Shown: in pieces, positions 24,614 through 32,391 of the stretch
Numbering within the stretch: the stretch's first letter is position 1
Layout: each line of letters starts with the position of its first letter
Source: Chromatocurvus sp046260765
GTDB lineage: Bacteria; Pseudomonadota; Gammaproteobacteria; Pseudomonadales; Halieaceae
Assembly (NCBI GenBank): GCA_046260765.1
Contig: JBHEOO010000011.1
Location: 1 to 64,000 of the forward strand
Length of the DNA stretch: 64,000 nucleotides
Direction of reading: 5' to 3'
Notes under the pieces: model-generated
The model's input: only the letters and a program-made list of their open reading frames with translations
Told to the model about the DNA's origin: nothing
Databases searched by the model: none
Translations under genes and position numbers: made by a program

Positions 24614-26358
24614 CCCGCTACCCACCCCCCCGGACGGCGGGTATCGGTGGCGCCATAAAGCCAGCCGCCTTCGAGCATGATTGACTGTGTTCTGCCCAGG
24701 GTGCGGCGCGAACTTTCCACCCTGTGTCCCATGCCCTCGAGGAGCCGGATGGTGTCCGGGCTGACGCCATCTTCCACTCGCACCAGGTCCGGCAGCCACT
24801 GATGATGAACGCGCGCCGCAGCCGCCGCGCTGGCAATGTTCAGGTCAAAGTCCATGGCGTTGAGTATCGTTTGCAGAATCGTGGTGATGATGACGCTGCC
24901 GCCGGGGCTGCCGGTGGCCAGCCACGGTTGACCATCGCGAAAGACCAGGGTCGGGCTCATGGAAGACAGCGGGCGTTTGCCGCCCTCTATGCGATTGGCC
25001 TCCCCCTGCACCAGTCCGAAGGCGTTCGCGTTGCCGGGGCTGGCGCTGAAGTCTGCCATTTCGTTGTTGAGCAGCATGCCCGTCCCGGGCACCGCGATGT
25101 GAGAGCCGAAGCTGAAGTTCAATGTGTAGGTGTTGCTGACAACGTTCCCGTCAGCATCCGCCACCGTGTAATGCGTTGTGTCCGTGCTTTCGCCGGGGAG
25201 GGATGCGCCGGGTGCGACGTCGGCTGAGGGTGTGGCGCTTTGTGGCTGTATTCGCCCACGCAGTCGCGCGGCGTAGTCCTTGTCGATGAGTTTTGCCACC
25301 GGCACCTCGACGAAGTCCGGATCAGCCAGGTAGCGACTGCGATCTGCGTAGGCGAGCTTCATGCTCTCGATGAGCCGGTGCAGATACGCGGCGCTGTTGT
25401 GGCCGAGAGACGCTAGGTCATAGCCCTCAAGAATATTCAGCATCTGCACAATATGAACCCCGCCGGAGGAGGGGGGCGGCGTGGAGACAATCGTAAAATC
25501 ACGGTAGCTGCCGCGGGTCGGTTCCCGCTCAACGACGCGATAGGCGGCGAGGTCTGCCAGCGTTACCAGTCCGCCGTTGTTCGCCATGTCCGCAGCGATG
25601 AGCCCGGCAACCTTCCCGGTGTAAAAGCCATCGCGACCGTGGCCGGCGACCTGTCGCAGTGTGTCGGCGAGGTCGGGCTGACGCCACAGGCTGCCAGCGG
25701 CCGGCGCGTTGCCGTTGGCGTCGAGGAACAGTCGCGCCGCTTCCGGGTTCTGCTGCAGGCGTTCGGCGCGGCTGTTGATGTCGGCGTTCAGCGCAAAGCT
25801 GACGGGGATGCCGTCCGCCGCGAGACCGATAGCGGGTTCGAGGACTTCAGCGAGCGACAGTGAGCCATAGTGTTCAAGCGCGTAAAGCAGGCCTGCGACC
25901 GTGCCGGGGACGCCGGCGGCCTGGTGGCTGAAAAACTCCCGCCCCCGATCGACCTCGCCAGCGTCATCGAGATACATATCGGCAGTGGCCGCTGCGGGTG
26001 CGGTCTCGCGATAGTCAATCAGCGTCTGCCGGTCGTCACTTGCCCGGTGGATCAGCATGAAGCCGCCGCCACCGATGTTCCCGGCGCGCGGGTAGGTGAC
26101 GGCCAGCGCGAAGCCGGTAGCCACAGCGGCGTCCACGGCATTGCCACCGCGTTTGAGCATATTGGCACCGATTTCCGCCGCCAGACGCTCAGGCGCCACC
26201 ACCATGCCGTTTTTCGCCACGGTGGGCAGAAATCGCGTCTGGTAATCTATTATGGGGGCTTGCTCGGCGGTGACACCCTGGGCCAGGACTGCCGGCGCAA
26301 ACAGGCATGCAGCGATCACAGTGGCGAGCCATCGCCCTATCCGGGTTTTAACGTACAC
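24607..26358 (-). CDS. ggt: Gamma-glutamyltranspeptidase
   Basis: The 583-residue precursor has a signal peptide (ending PAVLAQ near residue 27) and is periplasmic. It contains the large-subunit pattern GGNAVDAAVATGFALAVTYP and GGGGFMLIH, the autocleavage site DTTHYTV with the catalytic Thr near residue 394, and the small-subunit motifs GNVVSNTYTLNFSFGS, RPLSSMSPTLVF and GSPGGSVIITT. It cleaves the gamma-glutamyl bond of glutathione and related compounds. The start is GTG, supported by CAGGAGAGACCA immediately upstream. Confidence 0.96.
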   Translation of the reverse strand: MYVKTRIGRWLATVIAACLFAPAVLAQGVTAEQAPIIDYQTRFLPTVAKNGMVVAPERLAAEIGANMLKRGGNAVDAAVATGFALAVTYPRAGNIGGGGFMLIHRASDDRQTLIDYRETAPAAATADMYLDDAGEVDRGREFFSHQAAGVPGTVAGLLYALEHYGSLSLAEVLEPAIGLAADGIPVSFALNADINSRAERLQQNPEAARLFLDANGNAPAAGSLWRQPDLADTLRQVAGHGRDGFYTGKVAGLIAADMANNGGLVTLADLAAYRVVEREPTRGSYRDFTIVSTPPPSSGGVHIVQMLNILEGYDLASLGHNSAAYLHRLIESMKLAYADRSRYLADPDFVEVPVAKLIDKDYAARLRGRIQPQSATPSADVAPGASLPGESTDTTHYTVADADGNVVSNTYTLNFSFGSHIAVPGTGMLLNNEMADFSASPGNANAFGLVQGEANRIEGGKRPLSSMSPTLVFRDGQPWLATGSPGGSVIITTILQTILNAMDFDLNIASAAAAARVHHQWLPDLVRVEDGVSPDTIRLLEGMGHRVESSRRTLGRTQSIMLEGGWLYGATDTRRPGGWVAGY

Positions 26359-26431
26359 TGGTCTCTCCTGTTGAAGTTGAGCACACGGACTTTACCGGTT
26401 TTACAGGTGCTGGGACACAGGGAGAGCAGGC

Positions 26432-26740
26432 ATGACAGACGCGACCAGGCTAAATAATGAAGTGCTACGTCGCTGGCAGGACATGCTGTCAGCCCTTGCC
26501 GCGGGCGACGATATTCCCCCGGGCCTGCGCTGGCGCACCGAGGGCATGATGGAGGCACTGGTGCTGCTCGGCGTACACAGCGGCGATGAACTGCAGCAGG
26601 CGATGGCGGACGCCTATCAGCAGTCCCTGGGCCGATCATTGGAAACCGATATCGGTGCGGATTGGCAGGCCGGTCACCCGTTTCCCGAGATTCCGTTCTT
26701 CATGCGCCGGGCGCCTGTGCATCGCGGTGGCCACGATTGA
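26432..26740 (+). CDS. Small protein of unknown function
   Basis: The 102-residue protein starts MTDATRLNNEVLRRWQDML after GGGAGAGCAGGC. It is largely helical and ends with an aromatic patch (GHPFPEIPFFMRRAPVHRGGHD). No family was recognised. It lies 42 bases before pdxH on the same strand and divergent from ggt, with about 70 bases for both promoters. Confidence 0.7.
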   Translation: MTDATRLNNEVLRRWQDMLSALAAGDDIPPGLRWRTEGMMEALVLLGVHSGDELQQAMADAYQQSLGRSLETDIGADWQAGHPFPEIPFFMRRAPVHRGGHD

Positions 26741-26782
26741 ATATAATGCGGGTCAATTCAGCTGATACAGGCAGATAAAACG

Positions 26783-27421
26783 TTGAAATTCGAATCCTAC
26801 AGGCGGGAATACACGGCGGGAGGGCTTACCCGGGATGCGCTCGACGTCTCGCCACTGCGCCAGTTTGAGCAGTGGCTGGAGCAGGCAGTCAATGCGGGGC
26901 TGAGTGATCCCACGGCGATGTCACTGGCGACGCGCGATGCTGACGGCAACCCCTGGCAGCGTATCGTCCTGCTCAAGGGTATTTCCAACGGTGGCTTTGT
27001 TTTCTACACCAATTACCGCAGCAACAAGGCAAGGGCGATTGCGGAAGATCCTCGGGTGTCGCTGCTTTTCCCATGGAACGAGCTGGATCGGCAGGTGATC
27101 GTCGCCGGTGTGGCCGAGAAGATGTCCATGACGGAGTCGGCCCGGTATTTTTTGTCGCGACCCCGCGAGAGCCAGATTGCCGCCTGGGCGTCCCGGCAGA
27201 GTCGCCCGGTGCCCGCGCGCGCTGCGCTGGAGGCCGAGGTGTCGCGCTTGAGGGCCCGGTTCGCTGCCGGCGAGGTACCTGTGCCCGATTTCTGGGGTGG
27301 CTATCGTGTTGTGCCGCACCGTGTCGAGTTCTGGCAGGGCGGCGAGCACCGGCTCCACGACCGCTTTGTCTACAAGCGCACGGAGGACGACAGCTGGGAG
27401 GTCGAGCAGCTGCAGCCGTGA
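26783..27421 (+). CDS. pdxH: Pyridoxamine 5'-phosphate oxidase
   Basis: The 212-residue FMN enzyme oxidises pyridoxamine or pyridoxine 5'-phosphate to pyridoxal 5'-phosphate. Signatures are YRREYTAGGL at the N terminus, RIVLLKGISNGGFVFYTNY, SNKARAIAEDPRVSLLFPW, ESQIAAWASRQS, and the C-terminal WGGYRVVPHRVEFWQGGEHRLHDR (here cut as WGGYRVVPHRVEFWQG and RLHDRF). The start is TTG, since no ATG lies near and the N terminus aligns from there. Confidence 0.97.
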   Translation: MKFESYRREYTAGGLTRDALDVSPLRQFEQWLEQAVNAGLSDPTAMSLATRDADGNPWQRIVLLKGISNGGFVFYTNYRSNKARAIAEDPRVSLLFPWNELDRQVIVAGVAEKMSMTESARYFLSRPRESQIAAWASRQSRPVPARAALEAEVSRLRARFAAGEVPVPDFWGGYRVVPHRVEFWQGGEHRLHDRFVYKRTEDDSWEVEQLQP

Positions 27422-27542
27422 AACGTGGCCTGCTCAACTGTGGCGCCCGTTACGTCCTGTCTGCGCGCCGGTGTATTCTTATACAATCGAGGCCACGTCG
27501 GACCCGTGCCGGCGCGGTGTCAATCACAGCGGGAGAGCGCAG

Positions 27543-27998
27543 ATGATAAGCAAGCAAGACCTGGTAGGGACGTGGCAGCTGGAGTCATGGTCCGTGGGAT
27601 ATTCCGATCGGGAGGAATACACAAGCCCATTCGGTGAGGATCCCAAGGGGCTTCTCATGTATACCGAGGACGACTGGATGAGTGCCTCCATCGGGCGCAG
27701 CGATCGTCAGACCCTGCCGGACGATATCAGCTTCCGCAAGATTCCCGAGGAGAAACTGGCCCTCGCCTACCTGTCCTATTTTCACTATGCCGGTCGCTAT
27801 CGGGTGGTCGAGGGGGACGTAATTCACTACGTCACCCAGAGTCTGAACCCGAACTTTGTCGGCAGCGAGCAGCTGCGTCACGCAGAGCTGGACGGCCACA
27901 CCCTTGTGCTGAGCGGTCGGGATACGGCGGATGGCGTGGTCAGGCTGCACTCTCTGGTGTGGCACAGATTGTCCGCGGCAGACAGCGGAAATACTTAG
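27543..27998 (+). CDS. Lipocalin-like domain protein
   Basis: The 151-residue protein begins MISKQDLVGTWQLESW, the GxW signature of lipocalin-like (PF13924-type) domains, and continues with GLLMYTEDDWMSASI and YAGRYRVVEGDVIHYV as in that family. There is no signal peptide, so it is probably cytoplasmic. GGGAGAGCGCAG precedes ATG 27543. The ligand is unknown. It overlaps the convergent cinA gene by four bases at the stops. Confidence 0.85.
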   Translation: MISKQDLVGTWQLESWSVGYSDREEYTSPFGEDPKGLLMYTEDDWMSASIGRSDRQTLPDDISFRKIPEEKLALAYLSYFHYAGRYRVVEGDVIHYVTQSLNPNFVGSEQLRHAELDGHTLVLSGRDTADGVVRLHSLVWHRLSAADSGNT

Positions 27999-29293
27999 CC
28001 GCGAGCCCTGTCAATGCGCCGCTGCTGCGCCAGCCATGGCAGCGGTGGCAGTCCCAGCAGCTGTCGCCGGATGAGATCCAGTCCGGCCGCGGCGACCATG
28101 GTCTGAAACAGACTCCGCTCTACCGGCCAGCAGAGTCCACAGCTGTGCATGTCACTGGCGCTGCCCCAGGCGATCCACACCGTGCCTACGGGCTTTGCCT
28201 CACTGCCGCCGTCCGGGCCGGCAATGCCGGATACGGCAATCGCCAACTCCGCGCCGCTGCGCGCCAGCGCGCCTTGAGCCATTGCCCGGACCACCGGCTC
28301 ACTGACCGCACCGTGGGTCTCCAGTAGCGCTTCAGGTACTGCGAGAAGATCCCTTTTCATCCGGTTGGAATAGGTGACAAAGCCTGCCTCGAAGGCGGCG
28401 CTGGACCCGGGAACGCGGGTCAGCATGGAGGCAATGAGACCGCCGGTGCAGGACTCGGCCGTGGTGATCGTCCTGCCGCGGGCGGACAGCAGCTCCAGCA
28501 CACGTGCGGCCAGCGTTGCATTGCCCTCGCCGATAATGTGGTCGCCGAACAGCGATTCCAGCTGTGCCCGGCACTGCGCCTGCAGGCCCGGGTCTGCGCC
28601 ATTGGCAATCGTGAGCTTGACTTCCATCTGTGGTGCACCCGCGCGAAAGCCCAGGGATACCTGCTGTGGCCAGTCCGGGAGGGCGTCCGCGACGCGCTGC
28701 TGGGCGGTGGACTCACCCAGACCGAAGGTCTGCAGCCGCAGAATATGCCTGGCCACACTGTCGGGAAAGCGTCGCCGGATATCATCCATCACCGGGTCCA
28801 GCATGTCGCGCAGCTCTCCCGGCACGCCGGGCGTGCACATCACCCGGCAGCGACCGAGTGTCATTGCAATGCCCACCGCGCTGCCCGTGGCATTGGGTAG
28901 AATATCGCTGCCTGCCGGCAGCCAGGCCTGCTTGCGGTTCGCCGCGTCCAAGGCAAGCTGACGCCTCGCGCACCAGCTTTCTATGTGAGCGAGGGCCTGC
29001 GGACTTTCCGCGAGTTCAACGCCGGCTGCGGCGGCCAGCGCTGCGGCTGTCAGGTCGTCCACGGTGGGGCCCAGGCCGCCGTTGACAATGAGGATGTCGG
29101 CGGATGCGCTGATCTGGCGGATGGTATGGGTAAGCGCTGCCAGGTCATCGTCGAGGGTAACCTTGCGCTCCAGGGTGATGCCGAGCTCGCCAAGGCGCTG
29201 CCCGACCATGGCCGAGTTCGAGTCGACAGTGTCGCCACTCATCAGTTCGCTGCCGGTGAGTAGCATCTGTATGCGGGGTGTGCTGGTGGTCAT
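27995..29293 (-). CDS. cinA: CinA family protein (NMN deamidase domain plus molybdopterin-binding-like domain)
   Basis: The 432-residue protein has the full two-domain form. The N-terminal MoCF/COG1058 domain shows GSELMSGDTVDSNSAMV and VNGGLGPTVDDLT. The C-terminal PncC domain shows TAESCTGGLIASMLTRVPGS, VTYSNRMKRDLL, GAVSEPVVRAMAQG, AVSGIAGPDGG and KPVGTVWIAW. PncC converts nicotinamide mononucleotide to nicotinate mononucleotide in pyridine nucleotide recycling. Confidence 0.95.
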   Translation of the reverse strand: MTTSTPRIQMLLTGSELMSGDTVDSNSAMVGQRLGELGITLERKVTLDDDLAALTHTIRQISASADILIVNGGLGPTVDDLTAAALAAAAGVELAESPQALAHIESWCARRQLALDAANRKQAWLPAGSDILPNATGSAVGIAMTLGRCRVMCTPGVPGELRDMLDPVMDDIRRRFPDSVARHILRLQTFGLGESTAQQRVADALPDWPQQVSLGFRAGAPQMEVKLTIANGADPGLQAQCRAQLESLFGDHIIGEGNATLAARVLELLSARGRTITTAESCTGGLIASMLTRVPGSSAAFEAGFVTYSNRMKRDLLAVPEALLETHGAVSEPVVRAMAQGALARSGAELAIAVSGIAGPDGGSEAKPVGTVWIAWGSASDMHSCGLCWPVERSLFQTMVAAAGLDLIRRQLLGLPPLPWLAQQRRIDRARG

Positions 29294-29321
29294 GCAACGG
29301 CCTGTAGTTCAGCAGAGGTGG

Positions 29322-29334
29322 CTGTATTATACAG
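29322..29334. promoter_or_regulatory. 13-base perfect palindrome between cinA and the ParA gene
   Basis: CTGTAT-T-ATACAG is a perfect inverted repeat with a one-base centre, 29 bases upstream of the cinA start. It resembles half of a LexA-type site but its CTG and CAG are seven bases apart, not ten. It may be an operator or a -10 region (TATTAT). Confidence 0.35.
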
Positions 29335-29497
29335 ACAGAAGCCACAGATACGGAGCCGCCGGCAGCGGGTGATGCAGCACGCACTCCCAGGGTCGCTCGG
29401 GAGGCCAGGCGGTCCTGAGGTGTCGCGGGGGCTTACCGTGGGGCAGGCGCTTGTTTACACTCTGCCGCCCAGCAAGCCGTACAAAGGAGAGCGTCAG

Positions 29498-30304
29498 ATG
29501 AAGCGGGTGGTATTCAATCAGAAGGGGGGCGTCGGCAAGACCAGCATCACCTGCAACCTGGCGGCGATCGACGCGCAGGTCGGTTACCGGACACTGGTGA
29601 TCGATCTGGACGTCCAGGGCAATACGACGCATTACCTGGTGGGCGAAATCGATGCCGAGGCGTTTCCGGCGGAAGCACAGGGCGTCGCCGGCCTGTTCCG
29701 GCAGACGGTAGGCTCGAAGCGCATGCGTCAGAACCCCGATTCCTTTGTCTGGGAAACACCGTACCCCGACCTGTACCTGATGCCCTCGAGCCCCGTGCTG
29801 GCCCAGCTCGAGAAAGAGCTCGAATCGCGGTACAAGATCTACAAGCTGCGCGACGCGCTGGCCAAGCTGGCCGATGAGTACGATCGTATCTACATTGATA
29901 CGCCACCGAACTTCAACTTTTACAGTAAATCGGCGCTGATCGCCGCCGATGCGCTGTTGATTCCCTTCGACTGCGACAGCTTCGCGCGTCAGAGCCTGTA
30001 CGCGCTCATGGACAACATTGCCGAGCTGCAGGAGGACCACAACCCCGACCTGGTGGTCGAGGGCATTGTCATCAATCAGTTCAGCACCCAGGCCAAGCTG
30101 CCGGGTGAGCTGGTTGCCGAGCTGGAGGAAGAGGGCTATCCGGTGCTGAAGACCTACCTCAACACCTCGGTAAAGATGAAGGAGTCGCACTACACGCACC
30201 GGCCCCTGGTCGACCTCGCTCCAGGCCACAAACTCACGGGTCAGTACCTGGCGCTGCAGCAGGAGCTCGAGCGAGGGCTCAAGAAAGGTCGCAAGCGGCG
30301 CTGA
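29498..30304 (+). CDS. Standalone ParA-family ATPase
   Basis: The 268-residue protein starts MKRVVFNQKGGVGKTSITCN, with the deviant Walker A KGGVGKT. Walker A' and B regions follow (LVIDLDVQGNTTHYL, RIYIDTPPNFNFYS). No ParB, MinE-like or partner gene is adjacent, and the chromosomal parAB pair is not here, so it is an orphan ParA/MinD-type ATPase that may position an unidentified cargo. AAAGGAGA lies ahead of ATG 29498; the open frame extends further upstream without resembling the family. Confidence 0.92.
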   Translation: MKRVVFNQKGGVGKTSITCNLAAIDAQVGYRTLVIDLDVQGNTTHYLVGEIDAEAFPAEAQGVAGLFRQTVGSKRMRQNPDSFVWETPYPDLYLMPSSPVLAQLEKELESRYKIYKLRDALAKLADEYDRIYIDTPPNFNFYSKSALIAADALLIPFDCDSFARQSLYALMDNIAELQEDHNPDLVVEGIVINQFSTQAKLPGELVAELEEEGYPVLKTYLNTSVKMKESHYTHRPLVDLAPGHKLTGQYLALQQELERGLKKGRKRR

Positions 30305-30338
30305 TCGATCCAGCGCCCGGTCGGTGCGCGCGGCTGGC

Positions 30339-30371
30339 CGGGGTGCCACTGCACGCCCCGATTTTGTTTTT
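30339..30371 (+). terminator. Putative intrinsic terminator downstream of the ParA gene
   Basis: CGGGGTGC and GCACGCCCCG (30339-30360) can form a GC-rich stem with a two-base bulge, followed by the T-rich tract ATTTTGTTTTT. Confidence 0.45.
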
Positions 30372-30397
30372 CGCCAATAACGAGGGTTGCCGCCAGC

Positions 30398-30883
30398 ATG
30401 ATCAACAGTACTCCAGACCAGGCTTTGCCACTCGAAGAGGCCTGCGCGCAACTCGCCGGCCTGCTCGCTGGAGAGCCCGACCTCATCGCCAACAGTGCCA
30501 ACGTGTCGGCGTTTCTGGCGCAGCAGCTGGCCGATATCAACTGGGTCGGCTTCTACTTCCTGCAGGGCGACACGCTGGTGCTCGGGCCTTTTCAGGGCCA
30601 GCCCGCCTGCGTGCGCATCCCTGCAGGTCGCGGCGTGTGCGGTGCCGCCGTGTCTGAGGATGCCACGCAGGTGGTCGACGATGTGCATGCCTTCCCCGGA
30701 CACATCGCCTGTGACATCCGCTCGCGCTCCGAGCTGGTCGTGCCGCTGCGGGACGGCGGTCGCGTCGTGGGCGTGCTGGACATCGACAGCCCCATGACCG
30801 GTCGCTTCAGCGCCGCGGATGTGGTGTTTGTCGAGGCGCTGCTGGAAGTGTTCCGTCGACACCAGTTCGGCGCTGTCGCCTGA
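30398..30883 (+). CDS. msrC: GAF-domain free methionine-(R)-sulfoxide reductase
   Basis: The 161-residue protein is a single GAF domain with NWVGFYFLQGDTLVLGPFQG, PACVRIPAGRGVCGAAV, FPGHIACDIRSRSELVVPL and GVLDIDSP. The three cysteines (in PACV, GVCG and IACD) match the catalytic and resolving cysteines of E. coli fRMsr (MsrC/YebR). It reduces free methionine-R-sulfoxide. Confidence 0.95.
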   Translation: MINSTPDQALPLEEACAQLAGLLAGEPDLIANSANVSAFLAQQLADINWVGFYFLQGDTLVLGPFQGQPACVRIPAGRGVCGAAVSEDATQVVDDVHAFPGHIACDIRSRSELVVPLRDGGRVVGVLDIDSPMTGRFSAADVVFVEALLEVFRRHQFGAVA

Positions 30884-30969
30884 GCGTCTCTGCCGTGAGC
30901 CGGGAGTGGTATCCCTGCGGTTGATTGGGTATTCTCCGCGCTCTTTTTGACAGGGCCGGGAGGCATTGC

Positions 30970-32367
30970 ATGGCAGATACGTATCAGGTCAAGTCGCTTC
31001 TGGCGGGCACCACTGAGCTTGGCGCCCGGGTAAGGGTGCGCGGCTGGCTGCGCAGCAAGCGCGATTCCAAGGCCGGTATCTCCTTCCTTGCGGTACACGA
31101 CGGTTCCCATTTCGATGCGATTCAGGCGGTGGTTCCCGATACGCTTTCGAATTACCGCGACGAGGTGCTGCACCTCAGCACAGGCTGCGCCGTGATTGTC
31201 AGCGGAGAACTGGTCGCCTCGGCAGGCAAGGGACAGCAGGTTGAGATCCAGGCGGATGCAGTGCAGGTGGTCGGCTGGGTGGATGATCCCGAAACCTACC
31301 CTATCGCCAAGAAGCGGCACACCTTCGAGTATCTGCGCACCCAGGCCCATTTGCGCCCGCGAACCAACACTTTCGGCGCCATGACCCGCGTACGCAACAC
31401 CCTGGCCAACGCCATCCACAACTACTTCCATGACAACGGTTTCTACTGGGTGAATACGCCCATCATCACCGGCAGTGACTGCGAAGGGGCGGGCGAGCTG
31501 TTCCGGGTGAGCACGCTGGACTTCGCAAATCTTCCGCGTGGCACTGACGGCAGCGTGGATTTCCAGCAGGACTTCTTCGACGGTGAGGCCTTTCTTACGG
31601 TCAGCGGCCAGCTGGAGGTGGAGGCCTACTGCCTGGCAATGAGCAAGGTGTACACCTTCGGTCCGACCTTTCGGGCGGAGAACTCCAATACCAGCCGGCA
31701 CCTCGCCGAGTTCTGGATGGTAGAGCCGGAGATTGCTTTTGCCGATCTCGACGATCTGGCAGATCTTTCGGAGTCATTGCTGCAGCACGTCTTTGGCCGC
31801 GTTCTTGAGGCGTGTGAGAGCGATATCGCCTTTTTCCAGCAGCGCATTGACGGGACGCTGCTGGAGCGTCTGCGCGGGGTAATGGAGAATCGATTCGAGC
31901 GCATGGAGTACGGCGAGGCGGTCCGCATTCTGCAGAACTGTGGCGAATCCTTCGAGTTTCCCGTGACCTGGGGCACCGATCTAGCCTCCGAGCACGAGCG
32001 CTACCTGTGCGAGAAGCACGTGGGCAGGCCGGTGGTGCTGATGAATTACCCGAAGGATATCAAGGCGTTTTACATGCGTCTGAACGATGACGACAGGACC
32101 GTCGCGGCGATGGACGTACTGGCGCCGGGGATTGGCGAGATCATCGGCGGCAGCCAGCGCGAAGAGCGTCTGGGTGTGCTCGATGCGCGTATGGATCCGG
32201 CCCTGCGCGACGAGCTGTGGTGGTACCGCGACCTGCGTCGCTACGGCACGGTGCCCCACGCGGGCTTTGGCCTTGGCTTTGAGCGCCTGCTCAATTACGT
32301 GACGGGCATGGAAAACGTGCGCGACGCGATTCCGTTTCCGCGGACCCCGGGCAACGCGCACTTTTAA
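30970..32367 (+). CDS. asnS: Asparaginyl-tRNA synthetase
   Basis: The 465-residue class II synthetase has an N-terminal OB fold (VRVRGWLRSKRDSKAGISFL), motif 2 in FRAENSNTSRHLAEFWMVEPE (TFRAENSNTSRHLAEFWMVE), and motif 3 in GFGLGFERLLNYVTG. Length is nearly identical to E. coli AsnRS. GGGAGG precedes ATG 30970. It converges on rnb. Confidence 0.98.
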   Translation: MADTYQVKSLLAGTTELGARVRVRGWLRSKRDSKAGISFLAVHDGSHFDAIQAVVPDTLSNYRDEVLHLSTGCAVIVSGELVASAGKGQQVEIQADAVQVVGWVDDPETYPIAKKRHTFEYLRTQAHLRPRTNTFGAMTRVRNTLANAIHNYFHDNGFYWVNTPIITGSDCEGAGELFRVSTLDFANLPRGTDGSVDFQQDFFDGEAFLTVSGQLEVEAYCLAMSKVYTFGPTFRAENSNTSRHLAEFWMVEPEIAFADLDDLADLSESLLQHVFGRVLEACESDIAFFQQRIDGTLLERLRGVMENRFERMEYGEAVRILQNCGESFEFPVTWGTDLASEHERYLCEKHVGRPVVLMNYPKDIKAFYMRLNDDDRTVAAMDVLAPGIGEIIGGSQREERLGVLDARMDPALRDELWWYRDLRRYGTVPHAGFGLGFERLLNYVTGMENVRDAIPFPRTPGNAHF

Positions 32368-32391
32368 TAGTGAGCGGCCAGTATCTCCCCG

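Noticed and set aside
29322..29334. LexA (SOS) box upstream of cinA
   Set aside because: CTG and CAG are separated by seven bases, not the ten expected.
29327..30862. 511-codon minus-strand frame across the ParA and msrC genes
   Set aside because: Both plus-strand genes have clear family motifs; this frame has none.
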